In this document: one piece after another, positions 37,458 to 45,503 of the stretch
Layout: each line of letters opens with the position of its first letter
Numbering within the stretch: the first letter of the stretch is position 1
Translations under genes and position numbers: made by a program
The notes under the pieces: generated by a model
The model's database searches: none
The model's input: the letters and a program-made list of their open reading frames with translations, nothing else
What the model was told of the DNA's origin: nothing
Source of the DNA: CAWIHK01 sp963835935
GTDB lineage: Bacteria > Bacteroidota > Ignavibacteria > UBA10030 > CAVZMI01
Assembly (NCBI GenBank): GCA_963835935.1
Contig: CAWIHK010000001.1
Coordinates: 186,001-250,000, forward strand
Length of the DNA: 64,000 nt
Direction of reading: 5' to 3'

Positions 37458-38234
37458 ATGAACATCTTAATTATAGAAGATGAAGAATTAGCATATAAAA
37501 ATCTGGTAAAGTTAATACATGAATATGACAGAACAATTCATGTATTGGCATGGACAACAACAGTCAAATCATCTATAGAGTGGCTGGCAAATAATCCAGG
37601 TCCAGATTTAATATTTGTAGATATTCATCTGCCAGACGCATCAGCTTTTGAGATTTTTAGGAAAACGGAATTAAATATCCCTGTAATTTTCATTACCGCT
37701 TATGATAAATATGCAATAGAAGCGTTTGAAGTCAATAGCGTTGATTATTTATTAAAACCTATAAAGATTGACAGGTTATCTAAGAGTATAGATAAATACA
37801 AACTTACAAGAGGAAATAGCTTAAATCAGACATTAATAATTCAACTTCAAAAACAGATCAATCAATTGTCGAGTGCTGCGAAAGAATCTAAGCAGCGTTT
37901 TTTGACAAAATCAGGTGATAAATTCAGTTATATCGAAACAAAAAATATTGCCTATTTTTTTGCAGATGGTAATATTATTTATGCAGTTACGAAAAATAAT
38001 AATAAATCAATTATTGATTATTCACTAGAAAGTCTTGAAATAAAATTAAACCCAAATGAGTTTTTTCGTGTCAATAGAAAATATATTATTCATATATCCT
38101 CAATTTGCAATGTTACAAAATATTTTCATAGTCGACTAAAGATTATTATCAATCCCTCTCCAAAGGAAGATATTCTTATAAGCCGTATAAAAGTTCCAAT
38201 ATTTTTGGATTGGATGGAGGGCGTAGAAAATTAG
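37458..38234 (+). CDS. LytTR-family response regulator
   Basis: 258 residues. The receiver domain has IIEDEE (residues 5-10), phosphoacceptor Asp55 in IFVDIHLPDA, VIFITAYDKY and DYLLKPIKIDRL (conserved Lys). The C-terminal LytTR DNA-binding domain (about 150-258) has KFSYIETKNIAYFFADGN and FFRVNRKYIIHISSI. It binds promoter direct repeats when phosphorylated. It is the partner of the upstream kinase; the Ntn-hydrolase gene before them is a plausible target (inference). Confidence 0.93.
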   Translation: MNILIIEDEELAYKNLVKLIHEYDRTIHVLAWTTTVKSSIEWLANNPGPDLIFVDIHLPDASAFEIFRKTELNIPVIFITAYDKYAIEAFEVNSVDYLLKPIKIDRLSKSIDKYKLTRGNSLNQTLIIQLQKQINQLSSAAKESKQRFLTKSGDKFSYIETKNIAYFFADGNIIYAVTKNNNKSIIDYSLESLEIKLNPNEFFRVNRKYIIHISSICNVTKYFHSRLKIIINPSPKEDILISRIKVPIFLDWMEGVEN

Positions 38235-38468
38235 ATAAATTACGTATCAGTATTCCCCAATGCTTGTTCCCATTTTTAGTTAACGCCGTAATAACAAATA
38301 AAGCCAATGCAGTATGATAAAGGATTCATTCGATTCGAATGATGAGCTTGTTTTAATTTGATTAAATGAACACTTAGTTATTAATGATGATGCATTGAAC
38401 ATAACGTTTGCGGTGGCAACACGGGGGCATACCATGGAGCGAACTCAATAAGTCATGTCAGAATTTGT
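38235..38468. other. Non-coding stretch, possible attC left arm
   Basis: No gene seen. ACATAACGTTTGCGGTGGCAAC near 38399 resembles the left arm of an attC site (compare GTATAACGTTTCGCCG at 63038). The expected right arm is missing, and a MITE begins at 38469, so the site may have been interrupted by it. Confidence 0.3.
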
Positions 38469-38721
38469 CACAAATTTGTCATTAGAAAAAAAATTTTTAA
38501 GATTCTGAAGCTTTCTCATATAGTCGGTTCGATACGTCCCTTTTTTATGGCGATTTGAAGGACTACTCACCGACCGTGCTGATAAGCCGGTGGTTGAGTA
38601 ATCCAAATTTGATTTTCAGATTTGGATGTATCGAAACCACCATCGTGATGGTTAATGCTTTATGAATTAATGAGTTATTCTAATGACGGCCATTAGAAAA
38701 TTCTCTAATGACAAATCTGGG
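38469..38721. mobile_element. MITE copy 1 (non-autonomous, 253 bp)
   Basis: A second, closely similar copy is at 43058-43311. The ends are CACAAATTTGTCATTAG and CTAATGACAAATCTGGG, inverted repeats of 17 bp with two mismatches here. The interior has no coding capacity and folds into nested hairpins (GGACTACTCACCGACC against GGTGGTTGAGTAATCC, and ACCACCATCGTGATGGT). No clear target duplication remains for this copy. Confidence 0.75.
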
Positions 38722-38735
38722 TGTTTCTTACAAGC

Positions 38736-39185
38736 CTATTCAAATGTGTGAGTGTCGTTTCCATCGCTGTTGGATGATGTTCCTGCGTTGCACTCAGCTT
38801 CCTTCAACTTCTTTTCTAACCATTGATCTAAACCTAATTCACCTATTTCTCGAATGTTAGTAGGGGAATAATGCGATTCAGAAAGCCAAAGCTCCATTAC
38901 TGGACAGGGATAGTGTTGGCATTCAGTACAGATTTTTACTCCGTGACTTTTACCGCATCGGCGGATCAGACAAATGCGACATTCGAACCACATATTTTCT
39001 TCTGGGCCTTGGCAACCTTCACACAGCAGACTGGTGGAATCTAATTTACTTCGTAGTTCTTGCTCCAGAACTTTTGTCATTCTTCTCTTTACTTCAATAT
39101 TCTTTGAATGGGCTGACTTATAAACTTCACAATCAGTCCCACAAAAAAGGCCGCAATATCCCAATAGATTATACTCACTTTTCAT
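38736..39185 (-). CDS. DUF3795-type cysteine-rich protein
   Basis: About 149 residues from the ATG at 39185. The Cys pattern is that of DUF3795 proteins: GYCGLFCGTDCEVY at the N-terminus, LCEGCQG, FECRICLIRRCGKSHGV, and ICTECQHYPC. The Cys residues may bind zinc or a metal cluster. No signal peptide or membrane segment. The function of the family is unknown. The tail (SNSDGNDTHTFE) is low-complexity. It lies between a MITE and a degenerate attC-like palindrome. Confidence 0.8.
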   Translation of the reverse strand: MKSEYNLLGYCGLFCGTDCEVYKSAHSKNIEVKRRMTKVLEQELRSKLDSTSLLCEGCQGPEENMWFECRICLIRRCGKSHGVKICTECQHYPCPVMELWLSESHYSPTNIREIGELGLDQWLEKKLKEAECNAGTSSNSDGNDTHTFE

Positions 39186-39237
39186 TTTTCTCTTTTCCTC
39201 CATGAATTGTGGTTTCAATTTTCTATGCGGGGATGTC

Positions 39238-39360
39238 GTCTAATGTTCATCAAAACAACGTAATATTTTTGCGAACTTCTATTTTCCATTTCGTCTGAGT
39301 ATAAGTGTTAAACGACAATAATAATCCTCCATGAATGAGGGAGTGTTGTCTTTAACAGTC
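39238..39360 (-). other. Degenerate attC-like site downstream of the STING gene
   Basis: GTCTAATGTTCATCAAAACAACG at the left (split here as GTCTAAT, 39238-39244, then the arm) lines up with TTGTCTTTAACAG near 39347 as an imperfect inverted repeat. The internal blocks TTTTTGCGA, ACGACAATAATAATCCTCC and GGGAGTG align with the well-formed attC at 53302-53431 (TTTTGCGAG, GCGACGACTATAATCCT, GGAGCG). A similar left arm, ACGTTCACCAAAACAACG, recurs at 40209, so the STING gene is bracketed by related sites. Confidence 0.45.
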
Positions 39361-39361
39361 G

Positions 39362-40177
39362 TCAATTTTCTTTACACATTTCTTCAATATCATTCTTATT
39401 AAATCTTATAATAGAAACATTGTCTTTTACGGACAGTTTATCATCGACAAGAAAATTTAGTGTATTTTCAAATTTATTTAGCTCTTCTTTTTCGATATTT
39501 AATCTATTAGGATCGTCGATATTATCATTATCCAATCTCTTTACAATATATTTCTCAATTGTATTAATTGTTGAAGGCATATCGTATAAAAGGAATTCCC
39601 CCTTTTTAAAACAGGATTTATGAATGCATAAAGAAAAAACTCTATGTGCGGCCTTTATTTTAACTTCGTAAAAATATTTATCTTTAATTAAAGCAAGATT
39701 TTCTAAATCTACTTGATTTAATCTATTAGGAATACAAACAATAATTTTTGTTCTTTCATTTGGTATAAAACTAGAATCCTGACATTCAAATTTAGTTTTA
39801 TTATGAATCTCATGACTTAATGGTTCCAAAAAATTATAAAAATATCCATATGCTAATCCTGAAGATGGTGACAAGGTTTTAACCGGATTAGTAATCATTA
39901 TTGGCGGATTCACTAAATATATCAAAACAAATCCAGCCAATGAACCGTTGGCTCGAATTGCATTTTTTAAAACTTTGCTTTGAATGCTTAATAAACCAGT
40001 CAGCATACCGCAAATACCGGCAGCGGCAAGTCCGAGTAAAACTCGAAATACAATTATTTGAAAGTCGGTTGGATAAGGATATTTAATTGCAATTATTAAC
40101 ATAATCACAAGAAAAATTAATCCAAAAAAGAAACCCGTGACTTTTTCAATGTTTTTTAGCAACCATTTTTTAAACAT
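39362..40177 (-). CDS. Membrane-anchored prokaryotic STING-domain protein (TM-STING)
   Basis: 271 residues. The N-terminus has three predicted membrane segments (about 13-32, 39-64, 78-95), including YPTDFQIIVFRVLLGLAAAG and RANGSLAGFVLIYLVNPP, a module also seen in other bacterial sensor/effector proteins. Residues about 105-260 match the STING cyclic-dinucleotide domain: SSGLAYGYFYNFLEPL (helix 1), RTKIIVCIPNRL, LLYDMPSTINTI (the PST loop contacting ligand), EKEELNKFENTLNFLV and NVSIIRF. Known bacterial STINGs bind c-di-GMP and act as effectors of CBASS anti-phage systems, where membrane versions are thought to disrupt the inner membrane. Here no CD-NTase gene is adjacent. The assignment is motif-based. 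Confidence 0.7.
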   Translation of the reverse strand: MFKKWLLKNIEKVTGFFFGLIFLVIMLIIAIKYPYPTDFQIIVFRVLLGLAAAGICGMLTGLLSIQSKVLKNAIRANGSLAGFVLIYLVNPPIMITNPVKTLSPSSGLAYGYFYNFLEPLSHEIHNKTKFECQDSSFIPNERTKIIVCIPNRLNQVDLENLALIKDKYFYEVKIKAAHRVFSLCIHKSCFKKGEFLLYDMPSTINTIEKYIVKRLDNDNIDDPNRLNIEKEELNKFENTLNFLVDDKLSVKDNVSIIRFNKNDIEEMCKEN

Positions 40178-40261
40178 AATTTGCCTTTTTTAATATCCGC
40201 TATCGATGACGTTCACCAAAACAACGTCGTGTTGCCGTTTGTCAGTTGCAGTTGCCTGCCT

Positions 40262-40298
40262 GCCCGCTAGCGGTCCGTTTCGCGGGACTTAGGCGGGC
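40262..40298. repeat. REP-like GC-rich palindrome
   Basis: GCCCGC (40262-40267) and GCGGGC (40293-40298) enclose GGTCC/GGGAC-type inner pairing, the same layout as the element at 11349-11381. A further partial palindrome, GCGGGCC/GGGCAC-rich, follows up to about 40330. The surroundings are AT-rich. Confidence 0.6.
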
Positions 40299-40335
40299 CT
40301 GCGGGCCGAAACGCGCTCTTCGACGGGCACGACCG

Positions 40336-40590
40336 TTACCTCAGCAAAATAAGTTTTTTAGTTTCTGTAAACGCACCAGCCTGCTCGCCCTGCTTCGCGC
40401 TCGGCGAAGCGAACAGACGATAAAAGTATATACCAGAGGCGTATCCCCGCCAGCCTGAACGGGACGAGTTAGGCGGACTGGTGCCTTTGGCGGAAATTCC
40501 ACTCGTTATGTTTTTCACATTCCATTGTCGTGTATAATTTCCCGCCACGGCCATTGTAGTAATGATGGACTTAACGAATAACCTTGCGAG
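40336..40590 (-). pseudogene. Remnant of a T9SS sorting tail broken up by palindrome insertions
   Basis: In one frame it reads AGNYTRQWNVKNITSGI, then foreign residues, then ASGIYFYRL, more foreign residues, and TETKKLILLR at the end. That is the last 50 or so residues of a T9SS C-terminal domain, interrupted twice. The inserts are encoded by palindromes CCGCC...GGCGG (40447-40476) and GCTTCGC-GCTCG-GCGAAGC (40392-40410). No signal peptide or passenger remains; an IS element lies immediately upstream at 40602. Confidence 0.7.
40392..40410. repeat. Coding palindrome GCTTCGC/GCGAAGC, copy 1
   Basis: A 7-bp perfect stem with a GCTCG loop, in the middle of a T9SS tail. The same insert is found at 45559-45579 in the intact beta-helix gene, where it adds residues SPSAKRGEQAG relative to uninterrupted tails (compare 49733-51394). 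Confidence 0.7.
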
Positions 40591-40601
40591 ATAATCGCTT
40601 T

Positions 40602-42065
40602 GGTGATGTCCCGAAGTTAGTTGAAAATAGCGCTTGAAAAAAATACAGGCGATAGTTAATCTGAGGTGAGAAAATAACGATTCAAATTATTAAACACCAA
40701 AGAAAGGACTATCGCCATGCACAAGATCAAAGTAGCAAAAGCGAATGAAGTAATCAACAGTACGAGCGGAAAACATTTTGAGAAGTTGGAAGAAAAGATC
40801 GTTGACACAGTGAAAGAAGTTTTGTTGGGATTAAAAGAATCGCTCTCGGAAGAAATGGAAGGCATCTCCTTACAAGTGATGGAGACGATCATGGAAGAAG
40901 AAGTCAAATCACTTGCAGGCGAACGATATAAACATTTACCTGATCGGCAGTGCACACGACATGGAACAAATCCAGGATCGGTGATCGTAAATGGAAAGAG
41001 GAAAAAAATATTTGTCACCCGAGTTGTGGATGTTGAGAACAAGCATGCGTGGAGTTTGAAGACGTACGGATTATTTAGTAAGTCTGCAGAATTAATTCAG
41101 AGGACATATCGAGATTTGATTCGAGGCATTAGCACACGAAGGTATGAAGAAGGAGTGAGTAAATTTCTAGAAGGGTATGGAACGAGTTCGAGCAGTGTAA
41201 GCAGAAGAATGATTGCAGCAACGGCTCAAAAGATAAAAGAAATGTTTGAACGACGGCTGGAAGAATTAGAGTTGGCAGTGTTGATGATCGATGGAATACA
41301 CATTGGTGATTATACAGTAGTGATCGCGTTAGGAATTGATACTAAAGGGATTAAGCATGTTCTTGGGGTATGGGAGGGATCGGCAGAAAATACGACGATA
41401 GCGAAAGGTTTGTTGGAAAATTTGATAGATCGTGGATTACACACAGAGCAATTATATTTGGTAGTGATGGACGGATCGAAAGCCTTGCGGCGAGCTGTCA
41501 TTGATATACTTGGAACAGACACACATGTCCAACGCTGCACAGTTCACAAGAAACGTAATGTGTTAAGTTATCTTCCAAAAAATCTTCAGGGAGTTGTCAG
41601 CAGAAGAATGACGGAAGCATATTCGATGAACGATGCAGTGAAAGCAAAAGAACGGCTGCTATCAATTGCGCAGGACTTGGAGCAAGAGCATTCGTCGGCT
41701 GCAAAAAGTTTACGTGAAGGATTGGATGAAACGTTGACGCTGCATCGACTTAATCTTCCTCTTGCTCTGCGCAAATCATTGCAATCGACAAATCTGATCG
41801 AGTCGCTCAATTCAGTTGTTCGACAGAAAGAGAGGAATGTAAAATATTGGAAGACTGAAGAACAAGTTACACGCTGGGTTTGTGCTGGAGTGTTGGAAGC
41901 TGAAAAAGGATTTAGAAGAATAAAAGGTTACGGTGCATTACCAATATTAATTGACGCGTTGAATAAAAATAAAAAACAAAATTTGCTTGTCGCATAAAAA
42001 ATATTTATGTTGACAACAACCTCAAATTTCTATCGCTGAATTTCAACTAAGAGTGGGACATTCTC
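40602..42065 (+). mobile_element. IS256-family insertion sequence with 8-bp target duplication
   Basis: A 1464-bp element. The left end GGTGATGTCCC and right end (reversed) GAGAATGTCCC extend as imperfect inverted repeats through TTAGTTGAAA (18 of 25 positions match). ATCGCTTT occurs directly outside both ends (40594-40601 and 42066-42073), a perfect 8-bp target duplication. It carries one complete transposase gene, so it is recent and possibly active. Confidence 0.88.
40717..41997 (+). CDS. IS256-family (Mutator-like) transposase
   Basis: 426 residues. DDE transposase with VLMIDGIHIGDYTVVIALGID (first Asp), LVVMDGSKALRRAV (second Asp region) and the Mutator signature RCTVHKKRNVLSYLP (HxxRN-type), with the late Glu in STNLIESLNSVVR. 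Full length and uninterrupted. Catalyses copy or cut movement of its own element. GAAAGGA precedes the start codon. Confidence 0.95.
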   Translation: MHKIKVAKANEVINSTSGKHFEKLEEKIVDTVKEVLLGLKESLSEEMEGISLQVMETIMEEEVKSLAGERYKHLPDRQCTRHGTNPGSVIVNGKRKKIFVTRVVDVENKHAWSLKTYGLFSKSAELIQRTYRDLIRGISTRRYEEGVSKFLEGYGTSSSSVSRRMIAATAQKIKEMFERRLEELELAVLMIDGIHIGDYTVVIALGIDTKGIKHVLGVWEGSAENTTIAKGLLENLIDRGLHTEQLYLVVMDGSKALRRAVIDILGTDTHVQRCTVHKKRNVLSYLPKNLQGVVSRRMTEAYSMNDAVKAKERLLSIAQDLEQEHSSAAKSLREGLDETLTLHRLNLPLALRKSLQSTNLIESLNSVVRQKERNVKYWKTEEQVTRWVCAGVLEAEKGFRRIKGYGALPILIDALNKNKKQNLLVA

Positions 42066-42096
42066 ATCGCTTTCCTTAATATTGAAATGGAGATAT

Positions 42097-42813
42097 TTAA
42101 CTTCCTTTAATCAATTCCAAATATTCAGCTGAATATGAAGGACATCCGCTAGCGGTATTAACCGCTCTTCCATCGAAACCGCTCTGTCCATTGATGCAGA
42201 CCCCGTAATCAAGTAGGTAAAAATCGCCATCAAGCCTAATAAAATATCGACAATCTCTGCAATTCCCATTTTTCGGAGTTAGCAACGGTGTGCCCCAACG
42301 ATTTACCACTTTTTCTATAAAATCCATATTTTTTGTTTCTGCCTCTGATATGGTGTAAATACTCTCATCACCATTCCGACGAATTGCTTTTCCGTTTACC
42401 CATGAAATGTATGTTTTATCAATTTGGCGGATAGACCATTGAGGATTTCCTGAAAGCATTGCCATAGACCTCAAGAGATCACCATTAGAGAAGCGGATTA
42501 CTAATTCCGGGATTTCGCCTTCGATATCGATTGAAGTAATAGATTGCCCGATGAGGCGCTTTATTCCATTCTCAATAGCCGGCCCGCTATTCGAGCTTCC
42601 AAAGACAATTTGCCCTGCATTTTCAATCCGCCAATTCCATTCAATTGTAATAGTTACTTCTCCGACCATAAATTGTTTTCGGCCGAATGAGCGTTCTTGC
42701 AATTTTCCTAAATCAAGAAAAATGCAAGAACCGACACTTTTCCAAGTATGAGCAACTGGCATTCCGTCAAGTTGTCTTATCGAGTTTCGAATTTCTTCAA
42801 AAGAAATTTCCAT
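42097..42813 (-). CDS. Hypothetical protein with a C-terminal Cys segment (DUF3027-like)
   Basis: 238 residues, no signal peptide. The first 165 residues are of mixed alpha/beta type (TWKSVGSCIFLDLG, EVTITIEWNWRIE, SIRQIDKTYISWVNG) with no recognised family. The C-terminal segment NCRDCRYFIRLDGDFYLLDYG...CINGQSGFDGRAV...GCPSY has a C-x2-C...C...C pattern that resembles DUF3027-type zinc-binding ends; this link is tentative. The IS256 element lies 30 bp after its stop and no complete attC follows it. It could be an immunity- or regulatory-type protein, but nothing proves it. Confidence 0.55.
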   Translation of the reverse strand: MEISFEEIRNSIRQLDGMPVAHTWKSVGSCIFLDLGKLQERSFGRKQFMVGEVTITIEWNWRIENAGQIVFGSSNSGPAIENGIKRLIGQSITSIDIEGEIPELVIRFSNGDLLRSMAMLSGNPQWSIRQIDKTYISWVNGKAIRRNGDESIYTISEAETKNMDFIEKVVNRWGTPLLTPKNGNCRDCRYFIRLDGDFYLLDYGVCINGQSGFDGRAVNTASGCPSYSAEYLELIKGS

Positions 42814-43057
42814 TTGTTATAATCTTTTATGAATTGAATAATTGTTTTTTTTGCGCGCGGTTCTTCATTGTTTTTATAAATATCAGAAAATTGTTCAAGC
42901 CTCGAGGAACAACACAATCTGTCGCAGAACGCTCTAACAACGAAAGCTGAATTGAAAAAACGCGATTAAATTGCACCGGTTGCGAGCATGTGCATGATTC
43001 TTCGAATTAAGTGAAACAAATAGAGTCCCAACAACCAACCGTACAAAATATACTAAA
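42814..43057. other. Non-coding stretch, nothing clear
   Basis: AT-rich and without a credible gene. CTCTAACAACG near 42930 resembles an attC left core, but no matching right arm was found before the MITE at 43058. Confidence 0.3.
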
Positions 43058-43311
43058 CCCAAATTTGTCATTAGGAAAAAAATATTTTAAAATTCTGAAG
43101 CTTTCTCATATGGTCGGTTCGATACGTCCCTTTTTTATGGCGATTTGAAGGACTACTCACCGACCATGCTGATAAGCCGGTGGTTGAGTAATCCAAATCT
43201 GAAAATCAGATTTGGATATATCGAAACCACCATCGTGATGGTTAATGCTTTATGCATTAATAAGTTATTCTAATGACGGCCATTAGAAAATTCTCTAATG
43301 ACAAATCTGGG
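43058..43311. mobile_element. MITE copy 2 (254 bp) with 5-bp target duplication
   Basis: The ends CCCAAATTTGTCATTAG and CTAATGACAAATCTGGG are inverted repeats of 17 bp with one mismatch. CTAAA flanks both sides (43053-43057 and 43312-43316). The interior is nearly the same as copy 1 (38469-38721), with nested hairpins such as CCAAATCTGAAAATCAGATTTGG and no coding capacity (the palindrome is CCAAATCTGA/TCAGATTTGG). The 43317-43472 gap after it holds no gene. Confidence 0.82.
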
Positions 43312-43472
43312 CTAAACATATACAAACATTTCAAAATACATCATCATATTTTATGGATTCCGTCGATCTCCCACGGGTCGTAGACCTAGATGATCTTCGT
43401 TGGACTCAACTTGTCACGAAGTGACTCCTTTACTGGGGAGCTCCTAGTTAGCAGATGCCATTGCATTTAATA

Positions 43473-45455
43473 CTATTTCAAGAGTAAAAGTTTCTTTGTC
43501 GCATTATAAGTCCCTGCCTGAAATCGGTAGAAATAGACGCCGCTTGAGGTTTTCGTCGCATTCCATTCCCGGGTATAAATTCCAGCAGGTAACTCCTCTG
43601 CAACCAGAATTGACACTTCTCTTCCCAAAGCATCAAATATTCTCAATGATACAAATAATCTGGATGGAAGACTAAAGGAAATAGTCGTCGTTGGATTAAA
43701 TGGGTTCGGAAAATTCTGTGCAAGGGAAAACACTGTTGGCAAAAGATTATTATTTGCCTTAACAATAGTAGTATTTTTTACAACAGATGTATCCCTAACC
43801 TGTGCAGTATCCATATTTGTTACATAAATATTATCGAACCAAAACCCAATATCTTTCAAACTAACCACATCAGGATTAAATTCAAAAGAACCAATTATTT
43901 TCCAATCAAATTTTCCCTGAGGGTTATACCATGTACCATTATAATATGCACCTTGTTCAGTAAATATTTTCAATGGAATATGAACATGATGCCAATGTTT
44001 GTCCCATTTGGCTATCGATTCGTTTATGGTATAAGCCATGCGCCATGGAAGGCTTCCAGGCTGATCTGTTACATCGGTAAATATCAAATCAAAACTTGCA
44101 CCAGAACCTGATGAATCGCCCCTGACCATAAAATCAAGAGCAAAATTGTCTGCTACCAATTTTGATAAATCCTTATAAGGTATAAACTGAAAAACCATAT
44201 TTTCATATAGATTCGCATTGCCCCAATAAATACAGTAGTTTCCATTATTTGGTTTATTCGAATTGTAAAAGTCTAATGTTATAGTTCCACCTCTGGTTAC
44301 ATAGCGAATATTTGATTCGATAAAATCTGTGTAAACAGGAAAGCCAACACTGTCCGGTCTTATGATAAGAGTTTTCTGAACAGGGACATTAAAACCAAGC
44401 GCCTGCAACAACGAATCGTTCAAATCGTAATCAAATAATTTATCCGAGCCATTTTTAAACAATCCAAACCCATCCTCTGAATAGTCAAAGTCAGTCCAGG
44501 GAATGTTATTTTTTTCAAGATATGTACGCACTGTGTCATGCCAGAGGCAAAGATCGGGATTAGGCGCCAAATAGGTGCCAAACTCTCCACAAAAAACAGA
44601 CACTTTTCTTGATTTTTTAAAAGCTATGGCAACATCTAATAATTTTTTTATACTATCAACTGTTCCTACCTTATAGTAGTTGTTATAAGAATATTCACCC
44701 CATGTGCCTTTTAATGAAACCGGCCAGGCAGGCATTCTGTTTATATCATACGGAAAGGGTAATCCTGCCAGGGGACCCAGACCGGCATAATCTGCCCCCT
44801 GGTGTGTAAATATCATTGGATCGTAAAAATGGAAAGTATAAATCAGATTTGTATCAGAATATATCGGCAGATTTTGCAATTCATTATAGCTATTCCAACC
44901 TGAACCACCAACAATAACAGTATGCTTCGTGTCCACCGTCCTGATTGCATTAATAGCTTCCTGTTGAATTTTGCCCCACTGCGCTGTAGTTATATCATGA
45001 GGCTCATTCAAGACTTCATATAGTATATAACTTGAGCGCCCTTTGTAATGACCTGCCATTTGTGACCATACTTTAGTCAAAATAGTTCCAAGATTTGGAT
45101 CACTAAATGTATTAGAAGCTAAGGTGTGGTTGTCAAGTATCAAATATATTTTTTGCTCCTCTGCCCAAACTGCTGCACTATCCAGAAATTCGAAAAGCAA
45201 AGGATCGATTGTATAATCAGGGGCGCCATTTGTCATGAAGTGCAGGTTAATAGGCAATCTGATAACATCGCACCCAAGGCTTTTAATATTTATAAATTCC
45301 TGTCTTGAATACCTTGTAAATTGTATTAGCCGCACATTTTCATCTTGGAACCAATAGTCAAGGTTAACCCCTTTATGAAAAGGAACCTGAGCACACATAC
45401 TACTTGCCAGAGCAACCAGGCATACTCCACAAAATATTTTAAACAACGTTTTCAT
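43473..45455 (-). CDS. GH5-family glycoside hydrolase (endoglucanase-like), T9SS-exported
   Basis: 660 residues with a signal peptide (FCGVCLVALASSMCAQ). The GH5 barrel spans about residues 25-330: CDVIRLPINLHF, LILDNH, acid/base Glu151 in YEVLNEPHD, TFHFYDP, and nucleophile Glu291 in VFCGEFGTY. A carbohydrate-binding-like beta-sandwich follows (about 360-555). The C-terminal T9SS sorting domain (about 570-660) has QNFPNPFNPTTTISFSLP and ends TKKLLLLK. It would hydrolyse beta-glucan or mannan outside the cell or on its surface. Last gene of a leftward group of T9SS-exported proteins; no attC separates it from its neighbours. Confidence 0.9.
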   Translation of the reverse strand: MKTLFKIFCGVCLVALASSMCAQVPFHKGVNLDYWFQDENVRLIQFTRYSRQEFINIKSLGCDVIRLPINLHFMTNGAPDYTIDPLLFEFLDSAAVWAEEQKIYLILDNHTLASNTFSDPNLGTILTKVWSQMAGHYKGRSSYILYEVLNEPHDITTAQWGKIQQEAINAIRTVDTKHTVIVGGSGWNSYNELQNLPIYSDTNLIYTFHFYDPMIFTHQGADYAGLGPLAGLPFPYDINRMPAWPVSLKGTWGEYSYNNYYKVGTVDSIKKLLDVAIAFKKSRKVSVFCGEFGTYLAPNPDLCLWHDTVRTYLEKNNIPWTDFDYSEDGFGLFKNGSDKLFDYDLNDSLLQALGFNVPVQKTLIIRPDSVGFPVYTDFIESNIRYVTRGGTITLDFYNSNKPNNGNYCIYWGNANLYENMVFQFIPYKDLSKLVADNFALDFMVRGDSSGSGASFDLIFTDVTDQPGSLPWRMAYTINESIAKWDKHWHHVHIPLKIFTEQGAYYNGTWYNPQGKFDWKIIGSFEFNPDVVSLKDIGFWFDNIYVTNMDTAQVRDTSVVKNTTIVKANNNLLPTVFSLAQNFPNPFNPTTTISFSLPSRLFVSLRIFDALGREVSILVAEELPAGIYTREWNATKTSSGVYFYRFQAGTYNATKKLLLLK

Positions 45456-45503
45456 GTTAAATAGACCTTCGGCTTTTTTTAAAGTGGTTATGTTGCAATT
45501 GTT
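45456..45503. repeat. Intergenic leader segment repeated at 49650-49735
   Basis: Both copies run from a T9SS gene's stop codon to the next ATG. They share GTGAAACAATTGCAACATAA, an AACCACTTTAAAA block and GTCTATTTAACATGAAAACG, including the first codons of the following gene (MKTLFKIF). The 49650 copy has an extra GC-rich palindrome piece (about 49682-49704). Confidence 0.7.

Noticed and set aside
40246..40458. Plus-strand open frame of about 70 codons
   Set aside because: Arg/Ala/Pro-rich translation of GC-rich palindromes, not a protein-coding pattern.
38736..42813. CD-NTase partner for the STING gene
   Set aside because: Neighbours are a DUF3795 protein, a T9SS remnant, an IS transposase and a DUF3027-like protein; none has nucleotidyltransferase GS...DxD motifs.
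43317..43472. attC-like right core GTTAGCA near 43450
   Set aside because: The arms do not pair with any left core, and the last core base is wrong.
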